A DNA stretch of 64,000 bases from Myxocyprinus asiaticus (GCF_019703515.2 NC_059385.1:31104001-31168000); one strand, 5' to 3'. Shown: positions 21,052 through 34,074, numbered from the stretch's first letter. The notes: generated by a model from the sequence alone, not told the origin. Made by a program: numbers and translations.

Positions 21052-21768
21052 TGAGAAGAGCCGTCCGACTCACGATGTCTCCTCTGCTCCCGAGGGACTA
21101 TGGGGTCGTAAAGTGTCCAGTTGATCCGCATTTCAGAATCTTATGGGAAATAGTAGGTTATCTGAGTATCTCTTGCTTATTGTTTTATGAATACTGAAGA
21201 TTCTGACATACTACTCCATTGGCATACTGTTTTTGGCATACTATAGAGTAGAGAAGTATGGCTATTTGGACACAGCACGTGTGTTTTTGATGGTAGCTTC
21301 TCACCTTCGGGAAAGCGGGTCACTATGTGACTCAGGGTGCATTTCATTCAGAAGTGACCATTCCTATGCCCTATTCACTTTGAAGACTTTACCATCCACC
21401 ATGAATGCTTAGGAAGGCTGAAAAGTGTGGGGCTCAAAAATAACATTCATTCAGTATTACCTTTTAAATAATGTTTCCACCAGAAAGACTCACAGTAAAT
21501 AAGAATGGATGTGAATATAGTAAAAAATGTTTTCTCTTGGTGTAAGCACCATCCCACGGTTCAGCGCTCGGATTCTTGCTCAAACAGTTCATCGAACAGA
21601 TCCTGCCGGAAGATGATGTCGGCAGGGGAGAGGAGCTTGCCCCTCAGTAGGACGGGAACTAAACTGGTGGTGATGGGGTGGTGGCTGGTGAAAGCAAACA
21701 GCAGCATAACGAGCGATAAGTGAAAGCTGTGTGGAATATATAAAGCAGAGGATGGAATATAATTGGAT
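21052..21768. other. Intron sequence, no gene recognised
   Basis: About 21130-21260 contains repeated catactactcc/gcatactatag wording common in fish repeats; similar words occur near 52235-52300. Frames at 21505-21723 and on the opposite strand have no recognised domain. Confidence 0.35.
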
Positions 21769-23147
21769 GAGATGCCTGAATTAAATGAATGATGTAATGC
21801 CACTGCGAGTCTTCCTGACAGAACACCTGCGTGAAGTTGGCCCCCCACCCAACGCAAAACATCGGCAAAATAGTCTCAATCGTTTGTGCTCCGTTTGTGC
21901 TGGTTTGTGCTGTAAAATTTTTTGTTTGTGCTGCTTCGGTTTTTTAGATATTAAAATAATATTTATAGGTCATTCTGAGGTCACCCAGCCCCCCCACATG
22001 CTCCAAATTCACCCCAAATAGTCTCGTTTGTTTGTGCTTCATTTGTGCTGGTTTGTGCCGGTAAAAGTTTCATTTGTGCTACTTCGGTTTTTTAAATATT
22101 AGACACTGAATTACAGGCGAATTATAAATGCTGATATTTATTGAATACAATACTGACAGAATAAAATAGATCACTTAATGGTCACAAAAATCAAATATAG
22201 GTTAGTAGCAGTCTCGGTCATTCTGATTACTATATATTAGGCTACTATATTATATATTTCTGAAATAGGTCTATCTTGTTTTGTGTGTAGTCAGTACGAT
22301 TTATGAGCAGTGAGCATTTTATTTCAGGTTTGTCATTTCAATCTCTTACCAAAATGTTGGATGAAGATGTTTTAATACAACAACAACTCCTTTTATCAAT
22401 GTTTTTGTAGTCGCTATGGTGTTTATTAAAAACGTATTGGTGTTCAGACAGCAGCAGCTCTATATTCATCTGGTGTCTGTCAGACTCTTTTTCTGTCACT
22501 CACTTTCGCTCAGCTCTGGGCACGAGAACAAAAGCGCAAATCTCCTCGATGTGAACACACAAGACTAATCATCACATCATTTGTTCAATAAACAATTATC
22601 TTCATTCACTGGTCTTTCCTGATTGAACTTTTTATTTATTTACATGGAGTATCATCTGCTACACTTCACTGCCACCACTAGGCGCAAGTGACACTTCTGT
22701 TCAAGATGCTCTTATGGAAATGAGTGTAGAGTTAGTAGAGAAAAAGTCGATATAAGTCAAACTACAAAAGTTGTTACTAAATAAAATTTCTGGCCAATGT
22801 AAATACAACGTTTTAAAACTGTCAGTTACAATATTATTTGTTAACTTCAAGAATAATGGTACAACATTCAAGAGAGCTAAGTTTGTCAATGTTTATTGAA
22901 CAGAAAACTCATTGCTAATACTAATATATGCTAATTACTGTTGCACATGTGACCCATGTTATTTTTTTTTTAATACATTGTGAATCTAGGGGTCAACTTC
23001 ACGCAGGTTGACAGAACTACCGCTTACACTTACATTTATTGGAAATGCTGTAAGATTGAGATGCCTGAATTAAATGAATGACGTAATGCCACTGCGAGTC
23101 TTCCTGACAGAACTACCGCTTACTCCTCCATTTATTGGAAATGCTGT
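21769..23147 (+). repeat. Duplicated 91-bp unit, first copy interrupted
   Basis: A unit running from gagatgcctgaattaaatga to tttattggaaatgctgt is present twice. The intact copy is 23057-23147. The other copy is split: 21769-21824 and 23009-23052, with a TIR element between. The two copies are close to identical apart from a few substitutions, so the duplication is fairly recent compared with other repeats here. Confidence 0.8.
21825..23008. mobile_element. TIR element with perfect 9-bp target duplication
   Basis: TGACAGAAC at 21816-21824 and again at 23009-23017 flanks 1184 bp. The 21-bp ends match in 19 positions (ACCTGCGTGAAGTTG shared). A 9-bp duplication is usual for Mutator-like elements (8-11 bp) and unusual for hAT (8), so a MULE-type origin is the best guess. 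No transposase frame is seen. Inside, gtttgtgctggtttgtgc wording is duplicated in tandem (about 21880-22020 and 22020-22110). Confidence 0.8.
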
Positions 23148-24349
23148 TTGACGCGATCTTACAACATGACTATCATGGTTGTTCTTCCCTCAAAGTGCGC
23201 TTCGGAGGCTGATGTATCCCTTTGGATTGCAGGGCCAGTGTGTTTATTAAACCGCAAAAGTGCTGCATGCTACATAATTAGTGCTCCGCTCACTGTCATC
23301 TGCTACAAACAGTGTGCACAATGCTCATGATGGTGTTTTCAGTATAGATATCTATAGTTTTCAGTGAATGAGCAGCCTGCTTCACACATTCACTTTGAAA
23401 TGTGCAGCACATGCAAACTATATAATTATTTCATTAAATAGCAGCCTTTGTGGTTTAATAATCACACTAAGACATAACATGATTTTAATTTGTGTGCTGA
23501 ATGTTGACAATGACATTTGTACGTCAGATGATATGGGTTTTTGGTATCTGAGCATTTTTATGAGCACAAGTAAAAGTGCATGAGCGCAGTATCGGACCCA
23601 ATATCGGTATCTGGACATCCCTATAACTAACATATAGATTATCTCAATGCTAAAACATAGACTAAAAGTCACAACTCCCATTTTGATTATAGTGCTGATC
23701 TAAAGTGCTGCTAATCTTGCAGAAACTAACATCTAGCATATTAACATATTTCTCTTTTACATAATCTCTTTTATACTGTTCCATATTTCAGCATTAGACA
23801 TCTGGAGGTCTTACATATCCTTGTTCTCCAGGCTGTTATTTAATTCACCTGCAGGAATCAGATCTCTTACTAGCTAGGTTTCCACCCACCTACTTTTATG
23901 CACACTTTGACACTGTGGATAAGAAATCCTTAATGGGGACACTTTATGAGAATACATTTTCTATAATACAATTTATTTCTGATTTGTTATCGTTCTGCTG
24001 AAATCTGATCTCATCACTCGTCTACTAGCTGCTGAGGGCAGTAAATGCGAAGAGAAGTTTTCCAAATATTCTCCATTGTTCCTCAAAATTACTATAGGAA
24101 ACATCTATGGAATCATTAAGGAACCAGAATCATTAAGTGGAATTGGAACCAGAATCGTTAAATTCCTCATGATTCCCAACTGTATTTAGCATGGATTGAA
24201 GGTTTTTGTGTGTGTGTGTGTGTGTGTGTTTCTCCCCATATTAAACTTGATATTTGATACATGGGTAGTCCATCTTAAACCTGCTCTTGAATACCATAGA
24301 AAACCAGTAGAGAAATCTAAACATTGCAGATTCTCTTCACAGAATCTCC
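23148..24349. other. Intron sequence, no gene recognised
   Basis: A TG repeat lies at 24207-24229. At 23876-23900 the words ctaggtttccacccacctac resemble the ends of the TIR element at 29070. No coding domain is seen. Confidence 0.4.
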
Positions 24350-24471
24350 TTTAACCTTTCGTAAGTACGATCACACTGATTTGATCATTCCAGATTGGTT
24401 CCTGGGGCGTACCATCACACCAGTTTGATTAGAATGTGCGTGTGTGATGTCATCAACTGGCAAATTTTAAA

Positions 24472-25100
24472 ATTCAAATCTGCTTTCCCGTTGTTTAGCT
24501 GCTGCTGCTACAGAGAGGAACTGGATAAGCAATGCCATTTACATGCTTGAAATATCTTTTCAACCACATGATGTTTATTTTATGTTACAGGCATTCAGTC
24601 TAACACAGAAGACAACAAATTTACTGCTCAATCCACACAGTGTATAACCGTGCAAAACTAACTTAGAAACTCACCATATCAGCTGTCGTACTGCTTACAT
24701 GCTACATAGAAAGAGACTGGCTAAGCACGTCATTTAGATGTCTAAATCAGCTGCCCGAACAGTCTTTTCAACTACAGGAAATGTTTGTTTTATGTTACAT
24801 GCATTCAAACAAACACAGAATACTGACCATATAAGTTTACTGTCCATATCCACACACTGTGTATAACAGCAGCAAAACTAGATGATAAACTCACCAAATC
24901 TGCTTTTGCGTTGCTGTGTAGCTGCCGTTGCTATAGAGAGAGTGACTGGCGAAACCTTGTCATTTACATCTAAAACAGCTGCTCAAACAGCTTTTTAAAC
25001 CACAGGATATGTTTATTGTATTCAAATAAACAGAAGTATTAGAAACCAATTTCCAGCACATATCTACACACTCATGTCTATGACAACAGTGAGAAAAACA
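24472..25100 (+). repeat. Three tandem ~200-220 bp units in the piggyBac 5' region
   Basis: Units start near 24478, 24680 and 24899. Each runs through a tctgctt..gttg word, an agagagactgg-like word, catttacatg/catttagatg, cagcttttcaaccacag-like text, atgtttattttatgttaca, and a cacacactgtgtataacag-like end. Copies are 70-85 % alike by eye. They lie between the presumed left terminus and the transposase. Confidence 0.7.
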
Positions 25101-25379
25101 ATCATATTTCAATGCATTGTTTTATTCACAACATATTATGTTGTTAATTATTTTTATTTGTGAATCTGTGTATAAATATTATCAGACAGGCCTGCACTGC
25201 AATTTAAAAAAGTAAAAAAATAAAATAAAATCATGGCTATGACCATAGCCTATCACTAGTCTTCCCTTTCCCCATCACTTTTACCTCAGACTCGCATCGG
25301 AGCTTGTCATCTATTTTACACACACAACTTGAGTTAATTTGATTTATTTACAGTTTTATTTACACAATTGCCACAGAAA

Positions 25380-26827
25380 AAGGTGTCTTCTTTTAAAAGA
25401 AAACAATTTACAAATGAGGAGATGAGAGAAATATGTTTTAATTCTGATGAGGAGGAGGGAGATTTTGACAATGAGGGAAGTGACACAGATGAGGAGATGC
25501 CCCCAACCTTCAAGCCCTTGATGCTGAGGATGAAGATGCCTCAGCCACTGCTCCTACACCTGCACACACAACACCAAGGAAGGTGGAGGAGGTAAGCTCT
25601 TCATGCTGGAGTGCTACCAGCAATTTTAACCCTCCTGGACCTGGGGTTGCTTTTGAATACCAGATGTGCGGATTACAAAACCCTCCAGAATCCCCCAGTG
25701 AAGTCCAATATTTTAAGATGTTCCTTACTGAGGAACTAATTGAGGAAATTGTTGAGGAAACAAACTGCTATGCCTCAGAACTGCAGGAGAAAACACCACC
25801 TGAAGTGAAAGGAAAGATTGTAAAGTGGGTAACAACAAATGCTCATGAAATGTACACATTCCTGGTGGCAGTGCTCCTAATGGGAATTGTGAAAAAAAAA
25901 CAAAAACAACTACAGACGAGTACAGACCCCATGCTCCTGACACCATTTTTGGGACTTTGTTTTCACAGGACCGCTTCCTTCTGCTCCTCCGCTGCCTACA
26001 CTTCTCCAACAATGCGATGGCAAACATCAACGACCCCCTGCAAAAAATTAGAAACATATTCACTGCTTTCACGTCATCCTTTCATCACATCTTAGTGCCC
26101 TACAGGTATCTGTGTGTCGATGAGTCGCTGATGAAATTCAAGGGTAGGCTGGCAGTTCGCTAGTTCATATCAACTAAATGCCACAGATTTGGGGTCAAAT
26201 TTTTTGTGCTATGTGATGTGCTTGCCGGTTACGTGCAGGACATGATCATATACACAGGATCCACCACCGACATCCAGCACTATGAAGGCCTTGAAATCTC
26301 TGGGTCTGTTGTCATGACATTACTGGCCCCATACTTGGAAAAAGGGTCACATCCTGTTCGTGGACAACTGGTACAGTAGTCCCACACTGTTCCAGCACCT
26401 CCTGTCCATGTACACAGGAGCTTGTGGGATTGTACGAGCCAACAGGAAGGGAATGCCAACATTTACCTGCAAAAATGACAAAGGGCCAGGTTGAATGCAA
26501 AGAAAATGGAGCACAACTGGCAGTGAAATGACATGACAAGAGGGATGTTCAACTTCTTACCACGGTCTATCCATCCACCATGTCAGCCACCGGAAAGGTC
26601 AATCATATATGATGAAGCCTCTCTGTGTGCTGGAATATAACAAAAAGTTGGGGGCAGTGGACAAGGCTGACATGATGAAAGGCTTTCTTGATTGTACCAG
26701 AAAAACCACCAAATGGTACAAGAAAGTCTTCTTTCACCTCCTTGACACTGCAGTACTGAACAGCCACATTGTCCACCACCAACTTACGGGTGAGAAATTT
26801 GCACATCAGTCTAAGAACAACATATAA
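25380..26827 (+). pseudogene. piggyBac transposase (PGBD4-like), N-terminal and catalytic part
   Basis: An acidic N-terminus (SDEEEGDFDNEGSDTDEEMP) is followed by the DDE_Tnp_1_7 region. All three catalytic aspartates are recognisable. They lie in YLCVDESLMKFKGRL (Asp codon 26119-26121), HILFVDNWYSS (26363-26365) and GAVDKADMM (26660-26662). Frames shift near 25590 and near 25960, a TAG interrupts just after KGRLAVR (26161-26163), and another stop plus shift falls near 26490. The enzyme would cut and paste at TTAA. It is broken but keeps nearly its whole length. Confidence 0.85.
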
Positions 26828-26949
26828 TTTACATATAAATAAATAAATAAATAAATAAATAGTTTATTTTAATCATTTTAATAATTTTTTCATGTAAATT
26901 AAATGAATGCATTTAAACTCAACTAAAATTAACAAAAAACAACTATGAC
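26828..26949. repeat. (AAAT)n microsatellite and spacer before the hAT-like insertion
   Basis: An AAAT run lies at 26836-26861, then AT-rich sequence up to the target duplication actatgac at 26942-26949. It separates the transposase frame from the MITE, so this stretch also interrupts the gene. Confidence 0.8.
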
Positions 26950-27988
26950 TAGGGATGGACTGATACCACTTTTTCTCTTCCGATTCCGATATCTGAAATC
27001 TCAGTATCGGCCGATACCGATCCGATACCAGTGTTGTTTTTTTCATAATCAGTTTAGAATACCTATACCTCACAGAGTGATGCTAATTATATGTAAAGAA
27101 ACACAAACCTTTAACTACACATTATTTCAATAAAAATGTACAAACTATTAAGAATTTTTATTAACTAGTCTACTGGATAATGCTGCAGCAAAATTAACAG
27201 TAATTCCAGTCTAAGTGTTCAGTAGAAAAGGCCATTTTTTTTTTTTTTTTTTTTTTTTGTTGCAAAAAACATTCAACTTGTATCTGGACTTTAAAGGATT
27301 CAGATCTCTTTTTTTGTTCAATTTAGTTCACTTTTCATTCACAGTTATTTTTTGGAACCCATTAAACTTAAATATTGTTGTAATTTGTAAACAAATAATA
27401 ATAATAGTAATAATAATACATTATTATTATTATTGACTTTTAGAATTTTAAATACAACAGTAATATATTTTAATCATGCACCTTTAACTTTAAAACCCTC
27501 TGGCTTTTATTTTGACATTCTGAACTCTCCAGGAAGTCCTGTATGTGTCTGTTTGTAGGCAAGTTCACAGTAGTTTAATTCGCTTCTTATTAAAATTCTG
27601 GTAAAATGCACCTCCGGCACCATTCTAAATGCATATTATAAGTGAACCGAACTATTGAGCATCTACATCTGAGATGTTGTTCATGAGTAGTGCTCAAATG
27701 TTGCGCAATGCTTGAAGGCTAAAAATAGGCATGAGTGTGTGTGTGTCAACAGAGCAGGGGCATTCAATAATAACTTCAAGTGGTTTTGAATAAAATGCAC
27801 GAGTCATATTAACTTCAGTGGTGTTTGTATGGTTCTTTTATGTCATTTTTGGAGCTTGACAGGAATGAACATGTCTAACACACAGTATTGGATTTGGATT
27901 GGGCTCGTCGGATACCGATACCCGATCCATCTAAAAATGACAGTATCGGAGCCGATACTGATCCAGGTATCAGATCGGTGCATCCCTA
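26950..27988. mobile_element. hAT-like MITE inside piggyBac
   Basis: Ends are tagggatggactgat on the left and, complemented, tagggatgcaccgat on the right. Flanks are actatgac (26942-26949) and acaatgac (27989-27996), 7 of 8 matching, as expected for hAT elements. The ends carry many cgatacc/ccgatac words. It has no transposase. It contains T-rich (27237-27258) and TAA/TTA-rich tracts (about 27395-27435). The right 200 bp recur at 33591-33789. Confidence 0.8.
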
Positions 27989-27989
27989 A

Positions 27990-28375
27990 CAATGACTATG
28001 CTGTCATATTCCACACTCCTCCTCACTTCCCACCCATGTGCTCTGCTATCAATAGGAAAAGTCATCACATCCCTGCAATTCAGGATGAACCTGATGAGAG
28101 GACTGCTAGAAGAGCACAGCACACCTCGGTGTCCATCCAAAGCAGGCCGCCCTGCCTTGGACACTCCACTGCGTCTGACAGCTAGGCATTTCCCCTCCGA
28201 AGTCCCTCAGACAGCTTCCCAGGGCAGCAGGACCAGACGGCACTGCAAGGTCTGCCTATCCAGCACTCGCAGGACAAAGCAGAGGCGCCTCACCAAATTC
28301 ATGTGTGTGCCATGCAACACTCCCTTGTGTGTTGTCCCATGTTTTGAGTACCACCACACACTAAAGCATTACTGA
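27990..28375 (+). pseudogene. piggyBac transposase C-terminal Cys-rich part
   Basis: The frame reads FRMNLMRGLLEEHSTPRC, then RRHCKVCLSSTRR, MCVPCNTPLCVVPCFEYHH and a stop after TLKHY. The CxxC, CxxC, C, C, H pattern is the Cys-rich zinc-binding tail that PGBD4-type transposases carry for end recognition. It continues the transposase that stops before the MITE, in the same orientation. Confidence 0.8.
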
Positions 28376-28380
28376 GAACT

Positions 28381-29069
28381 GTGAAATAAAATAAGCAAAT
28401 TAATAGTTGTTATTGTTGTTATGACATTTGTATTAGTTATTGTTATATTTCCATAGTTATTTATAGTAAATTGTGTATTTTTTTCCTTGTAATTGGTTTA
28501 TTATCTATGAAATGTGTGCATTGTGGGCTTTTGTTTACCACAAATGCAATGTAATTGAATGTTATGAATGCTATTTAGTAGCTGTTATGGTTATGTAGCT
28601 TGTATTTATTAAAATATTTATATTGTTATTCATTATATTGATATGTATTTAAAAAAAATCTATAAACAAATACATATGAAAAGCATAGATCAATAGATAC
28701 AATTAAATAAAATCGAATTTTAAGAATAATGCTAATACTGAACTTATCTCTTGTCTCACACAGAAAAGAAAGTGTGGACGTGGCTAAGTCAACGGCTCAG
28801 CTTGTGGAAATTCTAGAACGGCTAAAATAGCTTAGCTTAATAGCACCTTAAACTGATCTGAGACAGCTTGAGAGCATCTTCATGGAAGATGCACAGCTGT
28901 ACCCACTCCCAAGAGTGTTCAACAAAACACTAAGTAGACAGCACATGCTTTAAATGTCTATTTAATTAATACCGTGATAGTTAACTTGAATGAGCTGAAT
29001 AAAATTTGACTGAGTAAACAGCCCTCTTCCTCAAGCATACACTACGCCCAGTTTCGGTTTTGGAACAAA
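28381..29069. other. Presumed piggyBac 3' flank, nothing recognised
   Basis: AT-rich sequence follows the transposase stop. I looked for a complement of the left end (ending in aaaggttaa) and did not see one. Confidence 0.4.
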
Positions 29070-30713
29070 TCAATAGCCATGTTTCCATCCAAGGTTTTTT
29101 TTTTGCGATAAAAGGTGTAGCGCATCTAAATGTTTACCGATATAGCTGATGGAAATGCAAATTATCTGTCGACATAATATTTTTCCATTTAGATCTACCG
29201 CATAAACTGTATGTCGATACTTCACGTCACGAAAAACTGGTTTGGAAATGCTTTTTATTGAGAAAATAGGCATTAATGCCAAAATGTCAACCTGTCAATA
29301 TCGACAAGTGCACGGAGAACAAATGAATGGCCACTCTTTGCTATTAATTTAATTGCGGTAGCCATCCGTTTATTTATTAAAGTTGCTTTTCCAGACCATT
29401 CAAAATAATAGATGCCAGTCATGGAATTAGCCCACAATACAAAAAACATATCATTTCAATGCACAAAGAGGTTTTAAATAAAAAATAAATACACAATACT
29501 AGGAGAAAAGCATCAGTGTCCTTTTTTGGAACACTAACATATAGCCCAATTCTATAAAATTATTGTTAAGCTTTTGAAAAAATGCCAGTAAAATTCCCTG
29601 TATTAAATTAAATAAATTATGAAACTAATAAAGCATTAAATTAAAAAAAATAAATAACATAAATTACCAAACAAAAACAAAAAAATAATATTGTTAGGCC
29701 TATTTACTTCTTTACACAAACTTAAATTATCCTAACCATGTTTTGAAGATGAAAACAGTCGGCTGAAAAGACTAGACTGTAAACTATTAGAACTATTTGT
29801 CCAATGCAGAGTTCACTTTCTGAAAACGAGCTTTAGAATATTTTAAAACATTTAAATATTTTAAATCTAACCCTCTTTACCTCAGATCGCATTTGCTGAG
29901 CTTCTTCAGAAAATATAAATTGCGTTATGACGCCAACATTAATTTTAGATGAAAATCAAGTTCAGTTGGTCGTTAAAAGTTAAATGCAGTTGTGATGGCT
30001 ATGCTTTAGATTAACTGATTGTTCAAAATTGCCTATTGAATATCAGGAATGTATCATATGTAAACCCTGAAATTACACAGCATCAGTTTTTCTTTAATAG
30101 CTGTGCACACAGTACATACACATCGATGGATGGTCCTTATACTAAAACTGAAAGTTTCCCCCACTACTTGGTGCAGGTTGCCAGCTTGAGCAGGGCCATG
30201 ACGATTCGCTTTCGGGTCGGAACCGTTGGCAAACTGCGATAGGTGCAACATCAGGACCAATATTACAGTCCTATCAGAAGGGCAACTGTTGCCTTTTGAT
30301 TGCAATTCCTCCTCTTCTGATTTCATTTATTTGTGAAATTAAAATGACAGTAAACGGGCTAATTTCAATGAATTGTCTCAATACTCTCCCCATTTTACCT
30401 TTGTAAAATGTAAAACTTTGGGGGAAAAAAATTAAGGACATCTGGGGTGGCGAATGGTACACAATTAGCGATATTAACACATTTCTGTATGGAAACGGCT
30501 TAAGGTCAGGTTTCTTTTGCGATTAAACCAAAACTTATGTGACAAAGTGGGTTTTTTTAAGCATGACGTTGTCACGCACACATTTTTATCGATAAATGGC
30601 CATTTGAATGGAAACAGGCAGAAGACGGCAATTTCGCAAAAAAATTTTTTTACGCATTTTCACTTTGTCGATAACAAAACAGCGCGAAAAGTGGATGGAA
30701 ACTAGGTTATTGA
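29070..30713. mobile_element. TIR element, 1.6 kb, non-autonomous
   Basis: The left end reads tcaatagccatgtttccatc and the complement of the right end reads tcaataacctagtttccatc. Both continue into a T-rich stretch and a gcgataa or ttatcga word. A related internal word tggaaacggcttaagg lies at 30490. No transposase frame exists and no clear target duplication was seen. The family is widespread in fish, and a single-end fragment may lie at 23876. Confidence 0.6.
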
Positions 30714-33224
30714 CTAAATTGTCTTCTGAAGTCAAGTCATGTTAATTAGATAGTAGATCATGTTTCTTTGAATAATAAATGGTGCTACTTTTCATGTTTG
30801 CAACGATTCAGAGCTAATCATTATGCAAATGCATTTCTTTTAAAATGCTTCAAATTGCAATCAACAAGGCCATTTCATTGAACATGAGTAATCTACATGA
30901 AATGTGTAAAAAAGAAAATCAACATTGGAGTTTTGTGACTTTCAATTCATGTCTTTTTACTTTGACGTCGTCTGTTTGCTAGTGTACTCCAAAAAGTTGT
31001 CAAAGTTATATTTTAGCACATAAACTCATTTGAAATTTGCAGTCTTGCTCTTCCTTCCTCTTATGGGGCGATGAAGCTGCTGCTATAGAGTGGTAAGAGA
31101 GAAAAAGCATAAATGAATCAGGTTTCCGAGGTAGAGAAATAAAATATTCAAAGCCTGTGACTGTTATTGCTATGTGGTAACAATTAAATTCACGCATATG
31201 ATACAGTATTTGAAAAAAACATCATTTTATTTAAAAAAAAAAAAAAAAAAAAAGATGCTGTAGTTTAAAAGTCTTTGGAGTTTTGAGAACATATTTTATC
31301 CTCCAAAATAATTGATTTTAGAGCAGCTTATTTATGTCATCGCGAGCTGCTTTTGATGCAACGCATATAAGTTATAGCAAATAAAGTTAATAATCAATTC
31401 ATATATATAATATTTGTAATTAACATTATTTTATCTTAAAAAAAAAAAAAAAAAAAGTGGATGGAGTTTACGGTTTTAGGAGTTTTGAGAGCATGTAGCC
31501 TAATTAATACAATTCATAGCAATCCATTCACATATATGACATTTGTTAGAAATATTTTATTAGATTGGGAAAATAAAGTGGTTGGAGCCGCTGCACGATA
31601 CAGGTTGCCCGTCAACTCAATGTGCGTCTCATTCCCGCATCGGGTATTTACAGTATAATTAACTTTGTTATAATGAGAGAGACCTTGTTTTGTTTTTTGA
31701 GGTGCTGGTGTTTTGAAAGTTTTGATGCTGACATCATCCAGCCCAACAGCCTCGGATGTTAGTGGTTTGTGGTTCAAGGCCAGCAAGCTTTTGGCTGTTG
31801 GTGGAAAAGGGGCATAAGATAATGATTGAGTGGGCCTGAATGCCCAGTGGGTGGCCCCGGCCCATCCATGCCCGCCTGTGGCTATACCAGTGATAACAAT
31901 ACAGTAATAAATGGCAATATTTAAATATTTACTGAAACATTTTAATACATGGAAAATGCTGTGCGGCGGCTGTGATCATGCAAATAAATCGCTGAATTTA
32001 CCAACTCTTATGCCATTTTCGCTACTGTTGAAAGTTTAAGTTTAAATCAGGGACACTGTTAAAACATCTTAATGCTTTAATACTCACAATTTTTCTAATG
32101 ACACGCTCTTTAGAGAACTGAATGGCCAAATTGAATGCACATTAAAAACACTGTGATGTTCAAAAGATGTCACATCATTTTATATCATCAGCAAAATCAT
32201 TGCGAATATACTGTGACTGTGCTTATCTATAAGAGATTACAGGAAACTAAATTCTACTTGGTTGCTATGCCAATGCTAGGTGGTTGCTAGGGTGTTCTAG
32301 GTGGATGCAAGGTGTTTTTTTTTACTGGCCTAAGTCAAAAGAGCCTACCCCGAAGTCTCTATGATATTCTAGTCCTTAGATACCTTAGATGTGTGCTGTG
32401 TATTTTTATGCTTATTAGAGTATAGCAAAATTTGATCAGTGAACTCCATTGAAATCAGTTGTAAGTCGAGTCTCATGTGTGCTTCGTGTGACGAGAGCTA
32501 TTTATATGATGCACAAAGTTGCTGCCTAGCTAGTGTGTTCAAAATCAGTCACTTATGAAGTGCCATTTCGCTTAGGATGCTGCCTTAGAAGGTAGCTGCC
32601 TATGTAGGCAGGCAAGGCAGCTCACTCGGATTTAGAACAGAGTCAGAGTGTATTTATGTGGTTACACATAAGAAAGAGTGCTTACTCTTTCTCCATTTCT
32701 CATTCAGTATCTTTCTCTATTCACACTCTGCTAGTCTCATATTCTGCCATATTGTTCTTGTTTATATTGCCATACTGCCCACTGTAGGAGAGCAGCGGCA
32801 GTGTGTTGTGTCATGCTGATTATTGGATTGTGGTTTGGGAGATGATTAGGAGATCCAAAGGACCAAGCTGTAATTATCCCCCATAAAATCACTTCTACGG
32901 AGGAACAGATTTGAGTTCATTCATTAACCCTTTATGCATTAAAGATGAGATGTGTTGAACTATGTGTTGACATGAGACACTAAAGCCATATTCATGGATC
33001 GTTTGTAACAAAAACATTTTACTGTAAACATTTACGGTAATCATTTTAATTGGGTTTCTGAGGGTTTCATGAAGCTAATATTTTTTTTAAAAAAAACACC
33101 CAGGGCCTTAATGGAAATGTAACAACCTCTCAGAAATGTGTCCTTTCCAAATATTACTTAAAAAAGTTATTATTTGTGTAATTCTGTTTGTTGCTGCTAA
33201 TGACACAGAAATCACATGCTTAAA
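30714..33224. other. Intron sequence, simple repeats only
   Basis: It contains A tracts at about 31231-31252 and 31437-31456. A ggttgctaggtg-type minisatellite lies at about 32262-32312. Frames at 31461-31786 have no recognised domain. Nothing else is identifiable. Confidence 0.4.
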
Positions 33225-33590
33225 GGGCTAGTACACCCAAAAATTCTCTCATCATTTATACACCCTCATGCCATCCCAGATGTGTATGACTTTCTTTCTT
33301 CAGCAGAACACATTTGAAGAAAAATATCTCAGATCTGTAGGTCCATACAATGCAATGGTGACCAGACCTTTGTAGCTCCAAAAATCACATAAAGGAAACA
33401 TAAAAGTAATCCATATGACTCCAGTATTTAAATCCATATCTTCAGAAGCGATATGATAGGTGTGGGTGAGAAACAAAGATATTTAAGTCATTTTTTACTT
33501 TAAATCTCCACTTTAACTTTCATTTTCAGATGTGAAAGTAAAACTAAACACAGCCTTTTGTGATTCACAGAGCTATCCCACGTCTTTAAG
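33225..33590 (+). repeat. Arm of the 'acccaaaaattctctcat' hairpin family
   Basis: The text ctagtacacccaaaaattct, ccctcatgccatcccagatg, atgactttctttcttc and aggtccatacaatgcaatgg matches the arms of the foldback element at 50789-51304 and the partial copy at 49636. Only one arm is seen here. Confidence 0.65.
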
Positions 33591-33785
33591 TGGCTTTGAA
33601 TAAAATGCACGAGTCATATGAAATGCTTTAATGGTGTTTTTATGGTTCTTTTATATCATTTTTGGAGCTTGACAGTAACAAACATGACTAACACACAGTA
33701 TCGGATTTGGATCAGGCTCGTCGGACCGATACACGATCTTCTGTATCGGAGCTGATACCGATCCAGGTATCGGATCGGTGCATCC

Positions 33786-33789
<4 letters not shown>
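33591..33789 (+). mobile_element. Right end of the hAT-like MITE family, truncated
   Basis: The text from gaataaaatgcacgagtcat to atcggatcggtgcatcccta closely matches 27787-27988. The left part of the element is missing. The terminal catcccta is immediately followed by the TA array. Confidence 0.75.
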
Positions 33790-33848
<59 letters not shown>

Positions 33849-34039
33849 GTGTATATATGTATATATATATATATATGTGTATATATGTATATATATATAT
33901 ATATGTGTATATATGTATATATATATATATATGTGTATATATGTATATATATATATATATATGTGTATATATGTATATATGTGTATATATGTATATATAT
34001 ATATATATATGTGTATATATGTATATATATGTATATATG

Positions 34040-34074
<35 letters not shown>

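Larger units (their letters stand above)
24350..28380 (+). mobile_element. piggyBac-type transposon, interrupted
   Basis: TTAA at 24350-24353 followed by cctttcgtaagtacgatcac is a plausible left end, since piggyBac elements target TTAA and start with CCY. A triplicated subterminal region, the transposase (25380-26827) and its Cys-rich C-terminal part (27990-28375) follow. A hAT-like MITE sits between the last two. I did not find a matching right end, so it is lost, eroded or further out. Confidence 0.75.

Noticed and set aside
24350..28380. Functional domesticated piggyBac (PGBD) gene
   Set aside because: Several stops, frameshifts and a MITE insertion; no intact frame remains.
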